64,000 nt of DNA. Origin: Psychromonas sp. SA13A. GTDB taxonomy: Bacteria; Pseudomonadota; Gammaproteobacteria; Enterobacterales; Psychromonadaceae. Below the pieces are notes generated by a model that saw nothing but the letters and a program-made list of their open reading frames with translations, made no database searches and was not told where the DNA came from. Below, piece by piece: positions 9,637-18,121 of the stretch. The position numbers and the translations under genes were made by a program. Position 1 is the first letter of the stretch; every line of letters begins with the position of its first letter. The stretch is from positions 150,536 through 214,535 of the forward strand of contig NZ_WTKU01000005.1 in assembly GCF_011378715.1 (NCBI RefSeq), read 5' to 3'.

Positions 9637-11715
9637 ATGGCAATTAAATTTACTATCAAAGCAAAACTGGTCACCACCTTATGTGTACCACTACTCATCA
9701 TGGCTTCCTTTTTTATCTATTCACTAATAGAAACTGAAAATGTTGTCCTTGAAAAAGAAAAAGAAAATGTTCAAGTACAACTAGCTAAAATGCTTGATCA
9801 AAACCTCAGAGGTCAAGTTGATACCATCGCGTTCGCCATTTCAGATTATTATGAATCTTCTAAAATTGAAAATATAAAGAAAAACTTGGCCACTGAAATG
9901 TCTGAGTTTAGAAGTACTATCACAAATATTTATGAAAAGAGTGGTTCATATTGGGAAGCTGAAATGAGTATTTATGCTTTTCTACAACAGCATCGCTGGA
10001 ATAATGGACGCTATTTATTTGCCTATGATGCGACCACTGTGATCAGCAAAGCTTATGGTAGCGATATTAGTGAAGTCGGAAAAAGTGGTTACGAAAAAGT
10101 CGATGCTAAAGGTAAATTTTTTGTAAGAGATGTTATTGCTGCAGCGCAAAAAGAAGATATAGGGTTTAGTGAGTATTCTTTTTTAAATCCAACCACACAA
10201 ACCATCGAAGAGAAAATGACCGCTTCATTTTATTTCAAACCATTAAATTTAGTGATATCCAGTGGTGAATACGTTAGCACACTGAGAAAAGAAAATATTG
10301 AAGCCGCTATAAATGCAGTTAATGTCGCTAAATATGGACTCAATGGCTATTTTTGGATCCAAGATGAAGATGGAACGATTATTGCTCATCCTAAAACGGA
10401 TATCATTGGCACTAAAACCGATAGTACTCAATTGATAGCCAAACACATTCAAGGAAAACAAGAGTCAACAGTTGACATCGCCTATGAAAACCCAGCCACC
10501 AAAAAAAGTGAAAATAAAATAGCTTATAGCCGAAAAATATTTCCAGAGTGGGGTTGGATACTTTCTACGGGAGCTTATGAGAATGATATTATTGCCGTTC
10601 AAGACAATTTAACAGATGTCACTCAAAATATTTTTGATGGCGAAGTAGCCTCAATGATCACTTCTTCAGTAGTATTAATCATAGTGTCACTTTTACTCAT
10701 TATTTTAATCATTACTGCGATTGTTAAAAACCTACACTCTTTGAAAGAACGTATTGACACTCTATCTACTGGCGAAGCAGACTTAACATCACGCCTGACT
10801 ATTACTAACGATGATGAGTTAGGTGATATTAGTCATTCGGTAAACAACTTTATTATATACTTACAATCTATGATGCTTGATATTTCACAGGCATCAGTGC
10901 ATATAACGACCAGCACTGAACAACTTAATCAACAATCGATGCAGGCAAATAGTGCTTTAATCGCACATGCGAGCGAAACAGAACAAGTTGTTAGCGCAAT
11001 TACAGAAATGAGCAGTACATCTGAAACTGTTGCTCAAAATGCAGCAGATACTGCGTTTAATACTCAACAAGCAAATGATGAAGCCATTTTATCAAAAGCG
11101 ATTGTGAGCGAAGCATCAAACAGTGTTTTAGCCTTAGTAGATGAAGTCGACTCGGCATCCGCAAGCATCAATACCATGAGTAATAATACGCAAGAAATTA
11201 TTAAAGCATTGAGTGTTATTGGTGATATAGCAGACCAAACTAATTTATTAGCTCTAAATGCGGCAATAGAAGCGGCTCGAGCAGGTGAGCAAGGTAGAGG
11301 CTTTTCTGTAGTAGCGGATGAAGTTCGTTCACTTGCTGCGCGTACCCAAACCAGCACCGCGGAAATTAATCAAATATTGAATACGTTAAGTAGTGATGCA
11401 AGCAATGCAGTGTCTACAATGGATGCTACAAGATCAAGTTGTCAACGTGCCGCTGAAAACACTGCTCGAGTTACCGATAGCTTGGATAATATGACTAATT
11501 TTATTATTCAAATTAACGATTTAAGTACGCAGATTGCAACGGCTTCTGAAGAACAAAGTAGTGTTACTGAAGAAGTGAGTCGAAATATGACCAACATAAA
11601 TGAAATGGTACAAGAACTAACTAAAAATGGCCAAGCAACAGTGGATAGTACACAAACGTTGGCATCTGCTAATACACAATTAGATGCATTGGTGAAAAAG
11701 TTTAAATTGCAATAA
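9637..11715 (+). CDS. Methyl-accepting chemotaxis protein with paired Cache sensor domains
   Basis: 692 residues. TM1 near residues 11-33, a periplasmic region of ~300 residues, TM2 near 341-363, HAMP (~364-416), then the cytoplasmic signalling coiled coil with the tip around 528-565 ([35 protein letters not shown]). The periplasmic part contains two related segments, [17 protein letters not shown] and [15 protein letters not shown], each followed by a [14 protein letters not shown] strand, consistent with sCache_2-type or double Cache ligand sensing. The ligand cannot be told. A GTG two codons upstream sits on top of the AGGAA box, so the ATG at 9637 (spacer 6) is chosen. Confidence 0.93.
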   Translation: MAIKFTIKAKLVTTLCVPLLIMASFFIYSLIETENVVLEKEKENVQVQLAKMLDQNLRGQVDTIAFAISDYYESSKIENIKKNLATEMSEFRSTITNIYEKSGSYWEAEMSIYAFLQQHRWNNGRYLFAYDATTVISKAYGSDISEVGKSGYEKVDAKGKFFVRDVIAAAQKEDIGFSEYSFLNPTTQTIEEKMTASFYFKPLNLVISSGEYVSTLRKENIEAAINAVNVAKYGLNGYFWIQDEDGTIIAHPKTDIIGTKTDSTQLIAKHIQGKQESTVDIAYENPATKKSENKIAYSRKIFPEWGWILSTGAYENDIIAVQDNLTDVTQNIFDGEVASMITSSVVLIIVSLLLIILIITAIVKNLHSLKERIDTLSTGEADLTSRLTITNDDELGDISHSVNNFIIYLQSMMLDISQASVHITTSTEQLNQQSMQANSALIAHASETEQVVSAITEMSSTSETVAQNAADTAFNTQQANDEAILSKAIVSEASNSVLALVDEVDSASASINTMSNNTQEIIKALSVIGDIADQTNLLALNAAIEAARAGEQGRGFSVVADEVRSLAARTQTSTAEINQILNTLSSDASNAVSTMDATRSSCQRAAENTARVTDSLDNMTNFIIQINDLSTQIATASEEQSSVTEEVSRNMTNINEMVQELTKNGQATVDSTQTLASANTQLDALVKKFKLQ

Positions 11716-11887
11716 CGGTAATGATCATCTTAATCCAATAGGATGAAGGTGATATAAATTTAATGGTTGCCATGTAAAAGCAAAAAAAGTAGAAAAATAT
11801 CTTGATTGTTAAGACCCTTTCCCTTGGACCCAGCCCTAAAGTTTGTGTAATAGCATAACTTATTACTGAGTTTTAGCTTTTAAAATA

Positions 11888-11920
11888 AGAGAGCTGTATG
11901 TAATTCCATTACAGCTCTCT
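11888..11920. terminator. Hairpin between the chemoreceptor and ohr, possible terminator
   Basis: Perfect 11-base inverted repeat AGAGAGCTGTA / TACAGCTCTCT with an 11-base loop. On the minus strand it is followed by CTTATTTT, so it could end the ohr transcript. There is no T-run on the plus side. Confidence 0.45.
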
Positions 11921-12011
11921 CTTCATTGTAGTCATTTTAAACTATGTAAATAATTCAGTATTTTACTTACCCGCGAAAGACTGAATTCACTAAAGTACAG
12001 AGCTAATGGAA

Positions 12012-12440
12012 TTAAATAACTGTCAGTTCTTTAACAATATTACCACGTGTTGCATTTGAATATGGGCAAACTAAATCAGCTTTTTCGACTAAAGCCTGTG
12101 CCTGTGCTTTATCCATATCACCCAGTGATACGGCAAGTTTAACAGCTATCCCAAAACCACCTTCAATGGGACCAATAGCAACTTCAGAATTAATGTAGAT
12201 ATCACTTGAAAGTTTTACTTTTTCAGCCGCTGCAACATGTTTTAATGCACCAATAAAACAAGCAGCATAACCCGCCGCAAATAATTGTTCTGGGTTGGTT
12301 CCCTGCCCATCATCACCACCTAAGTTTTTGGGTGTTGATAATTTAATATCTAAACGAGCATCATCGGATTTAGCAACACCTTCACGGCCACCTGTTGCTG
12401 TCGCTTTAGCTGTGTATGCGATTTCTTGTAATACATTCAT
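12012..12440 (-). CDS. ohr: Organic hydroperoxide resistance protein Ohr (OsmC family)
   Basis: 142 residues. Thiol peroxidase that reduces organic hydroperoxides. The two catalytic cysteines are visible: AAGYAACFIGALKH (~50-63) and LVCPYSNATRGN near the C-terminus, with the family N-terminus YTAKATATGGREG. The chosen ATG at 12440 has GGAG six bases upstream; the longer ORF would need a TTG four codons earlier that overlaps that box. Divergent from an OhrR-type regulator with shared palindromes in between, so it is very likely peroxide-inducible. Confidence 0.95.
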   Translation of the reverse strand: MNVLQEIAYTAKATATGGREGVAKSDDARLDIKLSTPKNLGGDDGQGTNPEQLFAAGYAACFIGALKHVAAAEKVKLSSDIYINSEVAIGPIEGGFGIAVKLAVSLGDMDKAQAQALVEKADLVCPYSNATRGNIVKELTVI

Positions 12441-12477
12441 AGTGAACTCCAAAGTTTATATTAATTAGGCAATTTAT

Positions 12478-12489
12478 TTTGCATGCAAA
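12478..12489. promoter_or_regulatory. Palindromic operator candidate 1 (ohr side)
   Basis: TTTGCATGCAAA, a perfect 12-base palindrome, extendable by one pair to TTTTGCATGCAAAA at 12477-12490. It lies 38 bases before the ohr start. The same 12-mer recurs at 12526-12537. Probable OhrR binding site, by position and symmetry. Confidence 0.65.
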
Positions 12490-12525
12490 ACAATATTAAC
12501 CAAGATAAATAGCAATTGCAAATAC

Positions 12526-12537
12526 TTTGCATGCAAA
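12526..12537. promoter_or_regulatory. Palindromic operator candidate 2 (ohrR side)
   Basis: Second identical copy of TTTGCATGCAAA, centred 48 bases from the first and 51 bases before the ohrR ATG. Occupancy would allow autoregulation of ohrR together with control of ohr. Confidence 0.65.
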
Positions 12538-12587
12538 TTAAAATAAAGAATAAGTATAAATATAAAAATACATACAAGGGTATTGTG

Positions 12588-13028
12588 ATGCCATTTGAAC
12601 AATTAAAGCTAAAAAATCAGTTATGCCACCGTTTATACATGGCTTCCAACAGCATTGCTCGAGCCTACCGTTCGCCATTAGCTGAAATTAACTTAACTTA
12701 CCCTCAATATGTTGTGATGATGGCACTATGGGAAAAAGATCAGATAACTATCGCAGAACTTATTGAAAAAACAGCAATTGATGGCAGTGCTTTGACGCAA
12801 ATTTTAAAGAAAATGACAGATAAAAAGATACTTGCAGTGGTTAAAGATGAACAAGATAAACGTAAACGTCACATCCAACTTACTAATGAAGGACAAGCAT
12901 TAAAACTAAAAGCGGCACATATACCAAATGAAATTCGCTGTAAGTTTGATAGCATCGATGCAACTCAATCATTACAACTGATGCAAGCACTAGACTTAGT
13001 CGTTAATGATTTAAAAAATGACAATTAA
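12588..13028 (+). CDS. ohrR: OhrR-type MarR family peroxide-sensing repressor
   Basis: 146 residues. Winged-helix MarR fold: QYVVMMALWEKDQITIAELIEKTAIDGSALTQILKKMTDKKIL, then wing VKDEQDKRKRHIQLT. The reactive cysteine expected in OhrR is present as Cys13 (NQLCHRLYMAS), and a second cysteine, Cys118 (NEIRCKF), suggests a two-cysteine sensor like Xanthomonas OhrR. An ORF extends 24 codons further upstream, but it would run through the operator; the ATG at 12588 has AAGGG 7 bases upstream and matches the family start. Confidence 0.92.
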   Translation: MPFEQLKLKNQLCHRLYMASNSIARAYRSPLAEINLTYPQYVVMMALWEKDQITIAELIEKTAIDGSALTQILKKMTDKKILAVVKDEQDKRKRHIQLTNEGQALKLKAAHIPNEIRCKFDSIDATQSLQLMQALDLVVNDLKNDN

Positions 13029-13035
13029 CATAAAA

Positions 13036-13075
13036 AGCATCAATAGCATCAATAGCATCAATAGCATCAATAGCA
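13036..13075 (+). repeat. 9-base tandem repeat after ohrR
   Basis: AGCATCAAT repeated four times without interruption (13036-13071) plus a partial fifth copy. Shortly downstream TAACTGTAATGCGTC is duplicated in tandem (13134-13148 and 13149-13163). Both are simple slippage-type repeats in the gap between convergent genes. Confidence 0.9.
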
Positions 13076-13250
13076 ATATTATAACGACTAAATAGGATGC
13101 GTTGCATTACTACTGTTTAGACTTTCAAGTTTATAACTGTAATGCGTCTAACTGTAATGCGTCACTGATTTTTATGTAACCTAGAGCATATGTGATAATT
13201 GTATACATAAGTAATTGTGCATAAAAAGTGAAACATCACTCCGTTTATTG

Positions 13251-15044
13251 CTAACCAACACATCTTGTTTTATTTCTAGCCAACACATACTGTTCAAATT
13301 CGTCAGCGGGTAAAGGCTTGCTAAAATAAAATCCCTGTATCACATCGCAGCCTATCCCTTCAAGAAATGCGAGTTGCTCGCTGTTTTCTATCCCTTCAGC
13401 TACCACTGATAATTCGAGGCTATGCGCCATCGCAACGATCGCTCGCACAATGGCACAATCTTCACGCTTGGTTGGCACGTCAATAATAAATGCTCGGTCT
13501 ATTTTTAACTCATTTAATGGGAAGCGTTTTAAATAACTTAATGAAGAGTATCCTGTCCCAAAGTCATCAATTGATAGCTTCGGCCCTTGCTTTCTGATCC
13601 CTTTCATTACATCAATAGCACGTTCTTCATCGCCCATCAACATACCTTCAGTAATTTCAATAGTAAGGTATTTCATGTCCATACCAGAAGATAATGCAGC
13701 CGCCATGGTTCGATCAATATGTTTTGCTATAAACTGTTGCGGCGAGACATTAACTGAAATTTTTAAATCCCCTAAACCTTGATCTTGCCATACTTTATTT
13801 TGGCGGCAGGCTTCATGAATGACCCACTCACCGATACCTGGAATGAGACCAGATTTTTCCGCAATATCAATAAAATGAAAGGGAGATAACAATCCTTTTT
13901 CAGGATGTTGCCAGCGAACTAGTGCCTCCATTCCCATCACCTGATTTGTTTTAGTATTGATTTTAGGCTGATAATGCACAACGAACTCTTGTAAATCGAT
14001 TGCACGCCTAAGTTCAGACTCCATTTGTAAACGCTCTTTGGCTTTATTATTGATATCTTTTGAATAAAACTGATAGTTATCTCGCCCCTTATGCTTAGCA
14101 AACTCTGTCGCCGCACTGGTATTTTTCATCAAGGAATCCGTCGTTTCTGCATCATCAGGGTAAACAGCAATACCAATACTCGCCGTTACAAAGACATCAT
14201 GACCATTTATAACAAAAACACCTTTCATTACCCCTAATAAGCGCTCTGCAATATAAGCTGAATCTTCAGCAGCTGCACCACCCGGTAACAAAATGCTAAA
14301 TTCATCTCCGCTGAGTCGCGCAATATTCAGCCATAGATCATCTCTTCCAGTATGGCTAATAACATCCGTGAATCTAACTGCACCCGATAACCTATCGGCA
14401 ATCTGTTGCAGTAATAAGTCCCCTGACTTGGGGCCTAAAGTATCATTAATTTCTTTAAATCTATCCACACTTAAGTTCATTACTGCAACTGAATCTTTGT
14501 ATCTAATGGCGTTCATCAACGCCCAATCTAAGCGGTCCATAAATCGAGCGCGATTAGGTAGCCCAGTTAAAGAATCATAAAAGGCTAATTGGTCTTGGTA
14601 AGCTTTTACCGTTAAGGTATTACGTAAGCGTAAAGCCAGTTCACTTGCGTCGATTGGTTTTGCTAGAAAATCTGTCGCACCAAGCTCAAGCGCTTTTAGT
14701 TTAGTAGCAGCATCAGATGCGGAAGTTAATACAATCACAGGGATACGTTTTAATAGTTCATGGGAGCGTACTTCTCTTAAAATTTCAAAACCATTCACTA
14801 TCGGCATTTTAAGGTCGAGTAATAAAATATCCGGTGGATTTAGCTTCAACTTTTCCATCGCCAGTGTTGAGTCTTCAATATTAATGAAATTCTGATAACC
14901 TTCATCTTCTAGAAAGCTTTGTAATATTTCCATTAGAATAGGTTCATCATCTATCATCATAATCACAGCATTTTTTAATTGTATGTGAAGATTATCAACG
15001 CAAGCACTTGGCTTATCGAATTTATCAATATTCAGATTATTCAC
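13251..15044 (-). CDS. Response regulator with GGDEF and EAL domains (REC-GGDEF-EAL)
   Basis: 597 residues, cytoplasmic. Receiver ~28-145 (MIDDEP acid pocket, phospho-Asp in LLLDLKMP ~76, Thr in VLTSA, Lys in AKPID); diguanylate cyclase-like domain ~158-325 with RLSGDEF at ~243, a Ser instead of the first Gly of GGDEF; phosphodiesterase domain ~335-590 with the full catalytic set (EALVRW, NVSPQQF, EITEG, IDDFGTGYSS, LKIDR, AEGIE, QGFYFSKPL). Likely an active c-di-GMP phosphodiesterase whose GGDEF part may be weak, regulatory or still active. It overlaps the upstream hybrid kinase gene by 8 bases, so that kinase is its natural phosphodonor. Confidence 0.92.
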   Translation of the reverse strand: MNNLNIDKFDKPSACVDNLHIQLKNAVIMMIDDEPILMEILQSFLEDEGYQNFINIEDSTLAMEKLKLNPPDILLLDLKMPIVNGFEILREVRSHELLKRIPVIVLTSASDAATKLKALELGATDFLAKPIDASELALRLRNTLTVKAYQDQLAFYDSLTGLPNRARFMDRLDWALMNAIRYKDSVAVMNLSVDRFKEINDTLGPKSGDLLLQQIADRLSGAVRFTDVISHTGRDDLWLNIARLSGDEFSILLPGGAAAEDSAYIAERLLGVMKGVFVINGHDVFVTASIGIAVYPDDAETTDSLMKNTSAATEFAKHKGRDNYQFYSKDINNKAKERLQMESELRRAIDLQEFVVHYQPKINTKTNQVMGMEALVRWQHPEKGLLSPFHFIDIAEKSGLIPGIGEWVIHEACRQNKVWQDQGLGDLKISVNVSPQQFIAKHIDRTMAAALSSGMDMKYLTIEITEGMLMGDEERAIDVMKGIRKQGPKLSIDDFGTGYSSLSYLKRFPLNELKIDRAFIIDVPTKREDCAIVRAIVAMAHSLELSVVAEGIENSEQLAFLEGIGCDVIQGFYFSKPLPADEFEQYVLARNKTRCVG

Positions 15045-18036
15045 TCACTTCCCCTACGCTTTTTTTATCTTTTTCTGTAGAATACTCAACTATTTCAGGC
15101 ATATTAGTTTTGTCAGAAACACTAGATAAATCGATATTGTTTGTCATCTGTTTAATTTTTTTGAGTAAATTTATGGCATTAACTGAATCTTTCTCATTTG
15201 CTGATGCTTCAAGTTTTATTGCAGGGTCAGTAAAATCGTGAAAACCAATTGTACCTGCCGACCCTTTAAGCCAGTGTGCTAAATCGGCTAACTCTACAAA
15301 ATCACCTTGCTCTAATGCAGTATTCATTACTCTAATTTTCTCATCTAATCTCAACACAAATTTCTCAACCATTGGTCTTAATTTAGGTGTGCTCATCAAT
15401 AAACTTGATCTGATTGGAACACTTGCAGATATCGTCTGTTCGGTAACAACATTGGCCTTACTCTCAGTAATTTCTTGCTCGATAGTGTCAATGTTATCAT
15501 TCACCTCTAGACGTGAAATCAAATCACTAATTTCTGCAATTTGCGCTCTAACAGCAACTCGATCTTGTTGCATAGCATAGGCCTCTAATGCTTCTGCTGG
15601 TTCAGTGAAATCATGAAAACCAACGGATCCTGCAGATCCTTTCAACCAATGTGCTAAGTCAGCGAGTTGCTCATAATTAGCTGTAGCAGCTGCTTGTTCT
15701 ATTAAGCTAAATTGTTCATCTAAACGAGTAATAAAACGTCCGATTAAGCTTCGGTACTTATTTTTTGCCCCTGGCAAAGATGAACGGATAGCAGCCTTGA
15801 GCGGAGTGTTTTCTGTCATTTTTTCGCTAACCGAGTCTTCAATCATCAATGCAGTGTTAGCTGCTTCTTGTTGTAGCGACGTTGTTGCAGTTGCAATCTT
15901 ACCTCCCAACTCATTAGCCAAGTATTTAAGCAATTTATCAATATCAATGGGTTTCGTCATGTAGCCTGAATATCCCGCAGAGAGACACTCACTTTCAGCT
16001 CCTTTCATTGCATGTGCCGTTAAAGCGATAATAGGAATGCTAATACCTTTTTCACGCATCAAACGTACCGCAGTATAACCATCCATAATCGGCATCTGTA
16101 CATCCATTAAAATAAGATCAAAGTTTCCAGCTGTAGCCATACTCACCGCTTGTTGACCATTAACAGCGGTTTCAATACTCAGCCCAGCCCCACTTAAGAC
16201 GACCTCTAATAAATCTCTATTTTCATCGCCATCATCTACCACTAAAATATTCGCATCGGGGAAAATCCATGTGACTTGTTGCTCTGCAGTATTAGATGTA
16301 ATTTCTTGCATGACTTCGGTGGAGGAAAGCAACCTAGCTTGCGGAACGGCTTCAACTTCTATATTGACAATAAAACAACTACCTTTACCTTGCTCACTAG
16401 TAACCGTAATATCGCCTCCTAGCGCTTCAGCAAAACGTTTACTAATAGTAAGACCCAAACCAGTACCACCAAAACGTCGTGTGATCGAACTATCTGCTTG
16501 TACAAATGGTTTAAAAACCGCTTCAGCTTGTTCCTGTGTCATGCCGATACCCGTATCTGAGACCTCAATAATCAGTCTCGACTTATGCTTTTCTGACTTA
16601 TAACGTGTACTTAGTTTAACCACTCCACTTTCAGTAAATTTTATAGAGTTACCAACTAAATTAGTTAATATTTGTCTTATTTTACCCGCGTCTGTTAATA
16701 CAAGTTCAGGCATACTATCGATGGCAACAAACTCAAGATTAATACCTTTTTCCTGGGCTTTCCCCCCCATCACTTTAACCACTTCTTGAACTATTTGATG
16801 TGCAGGGCAAGGTAAGGTTTCAATTTCAATTTTTCCAGCTTCAACCTTTGATAAATCCAGTATATCGTTAATTAAGCCAAGTAGATGTTTACCGCTGGAG
16901 GCGATCGTGCCTAAATAACGCTTACTTTCTACAGGATCGTTACTATGGCCGCGCATTAGCACCTCTGTAAATCCAAGAATGGCATTCATTGGCGTACGTA
17001 TTTCGTGACTCATATTGGATAAAAAATCACTTTTTGCACGGTTTGCCATTTCAGCTTCTTCTTTAGAGCGACGTAATTCTATCTCTTTCTCTTCTAACTT
17101 AGTAATATCATCAAAACTGACCATCATACCAGCTACTTTACCGTTTTGACCTAATACAGGTGAACAATTAACCATGAAGGTATAACGAATATTATCATCT
17201 AGCTCTAAATACAACATATGATTCATTTGCAGTGAACTGGATGCAAGGGCAATTTCCCATGGGTATTTTGGCTCAGGGTTTGGAGAAACGCTTTCATTCT
17301 CGTTACGAGCCATGACTTGCTCCCAGCTAAACTTTGCAATACTACGTCCCATTAAATCTTCTGGTTTTTCACCGACTAAGACAGAGAAGGCCTCATTCGC
17401 TAACACTATATTTTGCTTAACATCTAAGACTAATAACCCCTCAGCCATAGTATCCAATGCTGAACGGACCCGCCCAGGAATGGCTTGAGAGGGGTCCAAC
17501 TGTTTAAGCATTTTTCCTAAGTAAAACTTGAAAAAAATGAAACTGAAGAAAGAAACAAACATAATAAACTGCGCTAAAGGTTCGAAAAAGAAAGCAAACA
17601 AACCAGGATGTTTTAAAGGTTCAAATCGAAGTTCGATATTACCCCATTGTGTATTGCCTTCCCAAATTGGCACCACCAACTGCGATTCTGTAGAAGTTCC
17701 TTTTTCCATCGCTTTCCATTGTAATTCGTGATCACCAATAATAGCAGCAGCCTTACCTTTTAAAGGCTTAACTGCAGCGGAAAGTATTTGCTCATTGCGA
17801 GAAACAAGAATATTAAGGTTAGCTTCCATTCGACGTATATCACGGCGTGTAATAAAGACAGAGCTATTAACAGCCACAATTTCAGCAATGGCTGCTCTAC
17901 CAGCTAATATCGCGCCATATCTGTCCGGAAATAACCCTAGAAAAGAAGCAGCGATACTTACGCAAACTACTATGCTCACTAATCCTAATGCGATTCGTGT
18001 TTTTGCACTTTGTCCTTTAAATATTTTGCTTATCAA
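15037..18036 (-). CDS. Membrane hybrid histidine kinase with receiver and two Hpt domains
   Basis: 999 residues. TM1 ~14-34, a short ~100-residue periplasmic loop, TM2 ~148-170 (very Phe-rich), PAS ~190-310 (ALDTMAEGLLVLD), HisKA with SHEIRTPMNAILGF at ~342, ATPase domain with DTGIGM and GGTGLGLTIS, receiver ~597-715 (VVDDGDENRD, LILMDVQMPIMDG, TKPID), then two consecutive Hpt domains, each with LADLAHWLKGSAG (His at ~799 and ~922). The two Hpt copies are closely similar, a recent internal duplication. It sits 85 bases downstream of the giant repeat protein and overlaps the REC-GGDEF-EAL gene, linking a phosphorelay and c-di-GMP to that locus. Confidence 0.93.
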   Translation of the reverse strand: MISKIFKGQSAKTRIALGLVSIVVCVSIAASFLGLFPDRYGAILAGRAAIAEIVAVNSSVFITRRDIRRMEANLNILVSRNEQILSAAVKPLKGKAAAIIGDHELQWKAMEKGTSTESQLVVPIWEGNTQWGNIELRFEPLKHPGLFAFFFEPLAQFIMFVSFFSFIFFKFYLGKMLKQLDPSQAIPGRVRSALDTMAEGLLVLDVKQNIVLANEAFSVLVGEKPEDLMGRSIAKFSWEQVMARNENESVSPNPEPKYPWEIALASSSLQMNHMLYLELDDNIRYTFMVNCSPVLGQNGKVAGMMVSFDDITKLEEKEIELRRSKEEAEMANRAKSDFLSNMSHEIRTPMNAILGFTEVLMRGHSNDPVESKRYLGTIASSGKHLLGLINDILDLSKVEAGKIEIETLPCPAHQIVQEVVKVMGGKAQEKGINLEFVAIDSMPELVLTDAGKIRQILTNLVGNSIKFTESGVVKLSTRYKSEKHKSRLIIEVSDTGIGMTQEQAEAVFKPFVQADSSITRRFGGTGLGLTISKRFAEALGGDITVTSEQGKGSCFIVNIEVEAVPQARLLSSTEVMQEITSNTAEQQVTWIFPDANILVVDDGDENRDLLEVVLSGAGLSIETAVNGQQAVSMATAGNFDLILMDVQMPIMDGYTAVRLMREKGISIPIIALTAHAMKGAESECLSAGYSGYMTKPIDIDKLLKYLANELGGKIATATTSLQQEAANTALMIEDSVSEKMTENTPLKAAIRSSLPGAKNKYRSLIGRFITRLDEQFSLIEQAAATANYEQLADLAHWLKGSAGSVGFHDFTEPAEALEAYAMQQDRVAVRAQIAEISDLISRLEVNDNIDTIEQEITESKANVVTEQTISASVPIRSSLLMSTPKLRPMVEKFVLRLDEKIRVMNTALEQGDFVELADLAHWLKGSAGTIGFHDFTDPAIKLEASANEKDSVNAINLLKKIKQMTNNIDLSSVSDKTNMPEIVEYSTEKDKKSVGEVSE

Positions 18037-18121
18037 CCTGAATTCCTTTCATTCTTTTATTTACGATAATAAAGTCTGTTTTGATATTTTTTAGGTATCT
18101 TATTGTGAAGTAATAGCATTA

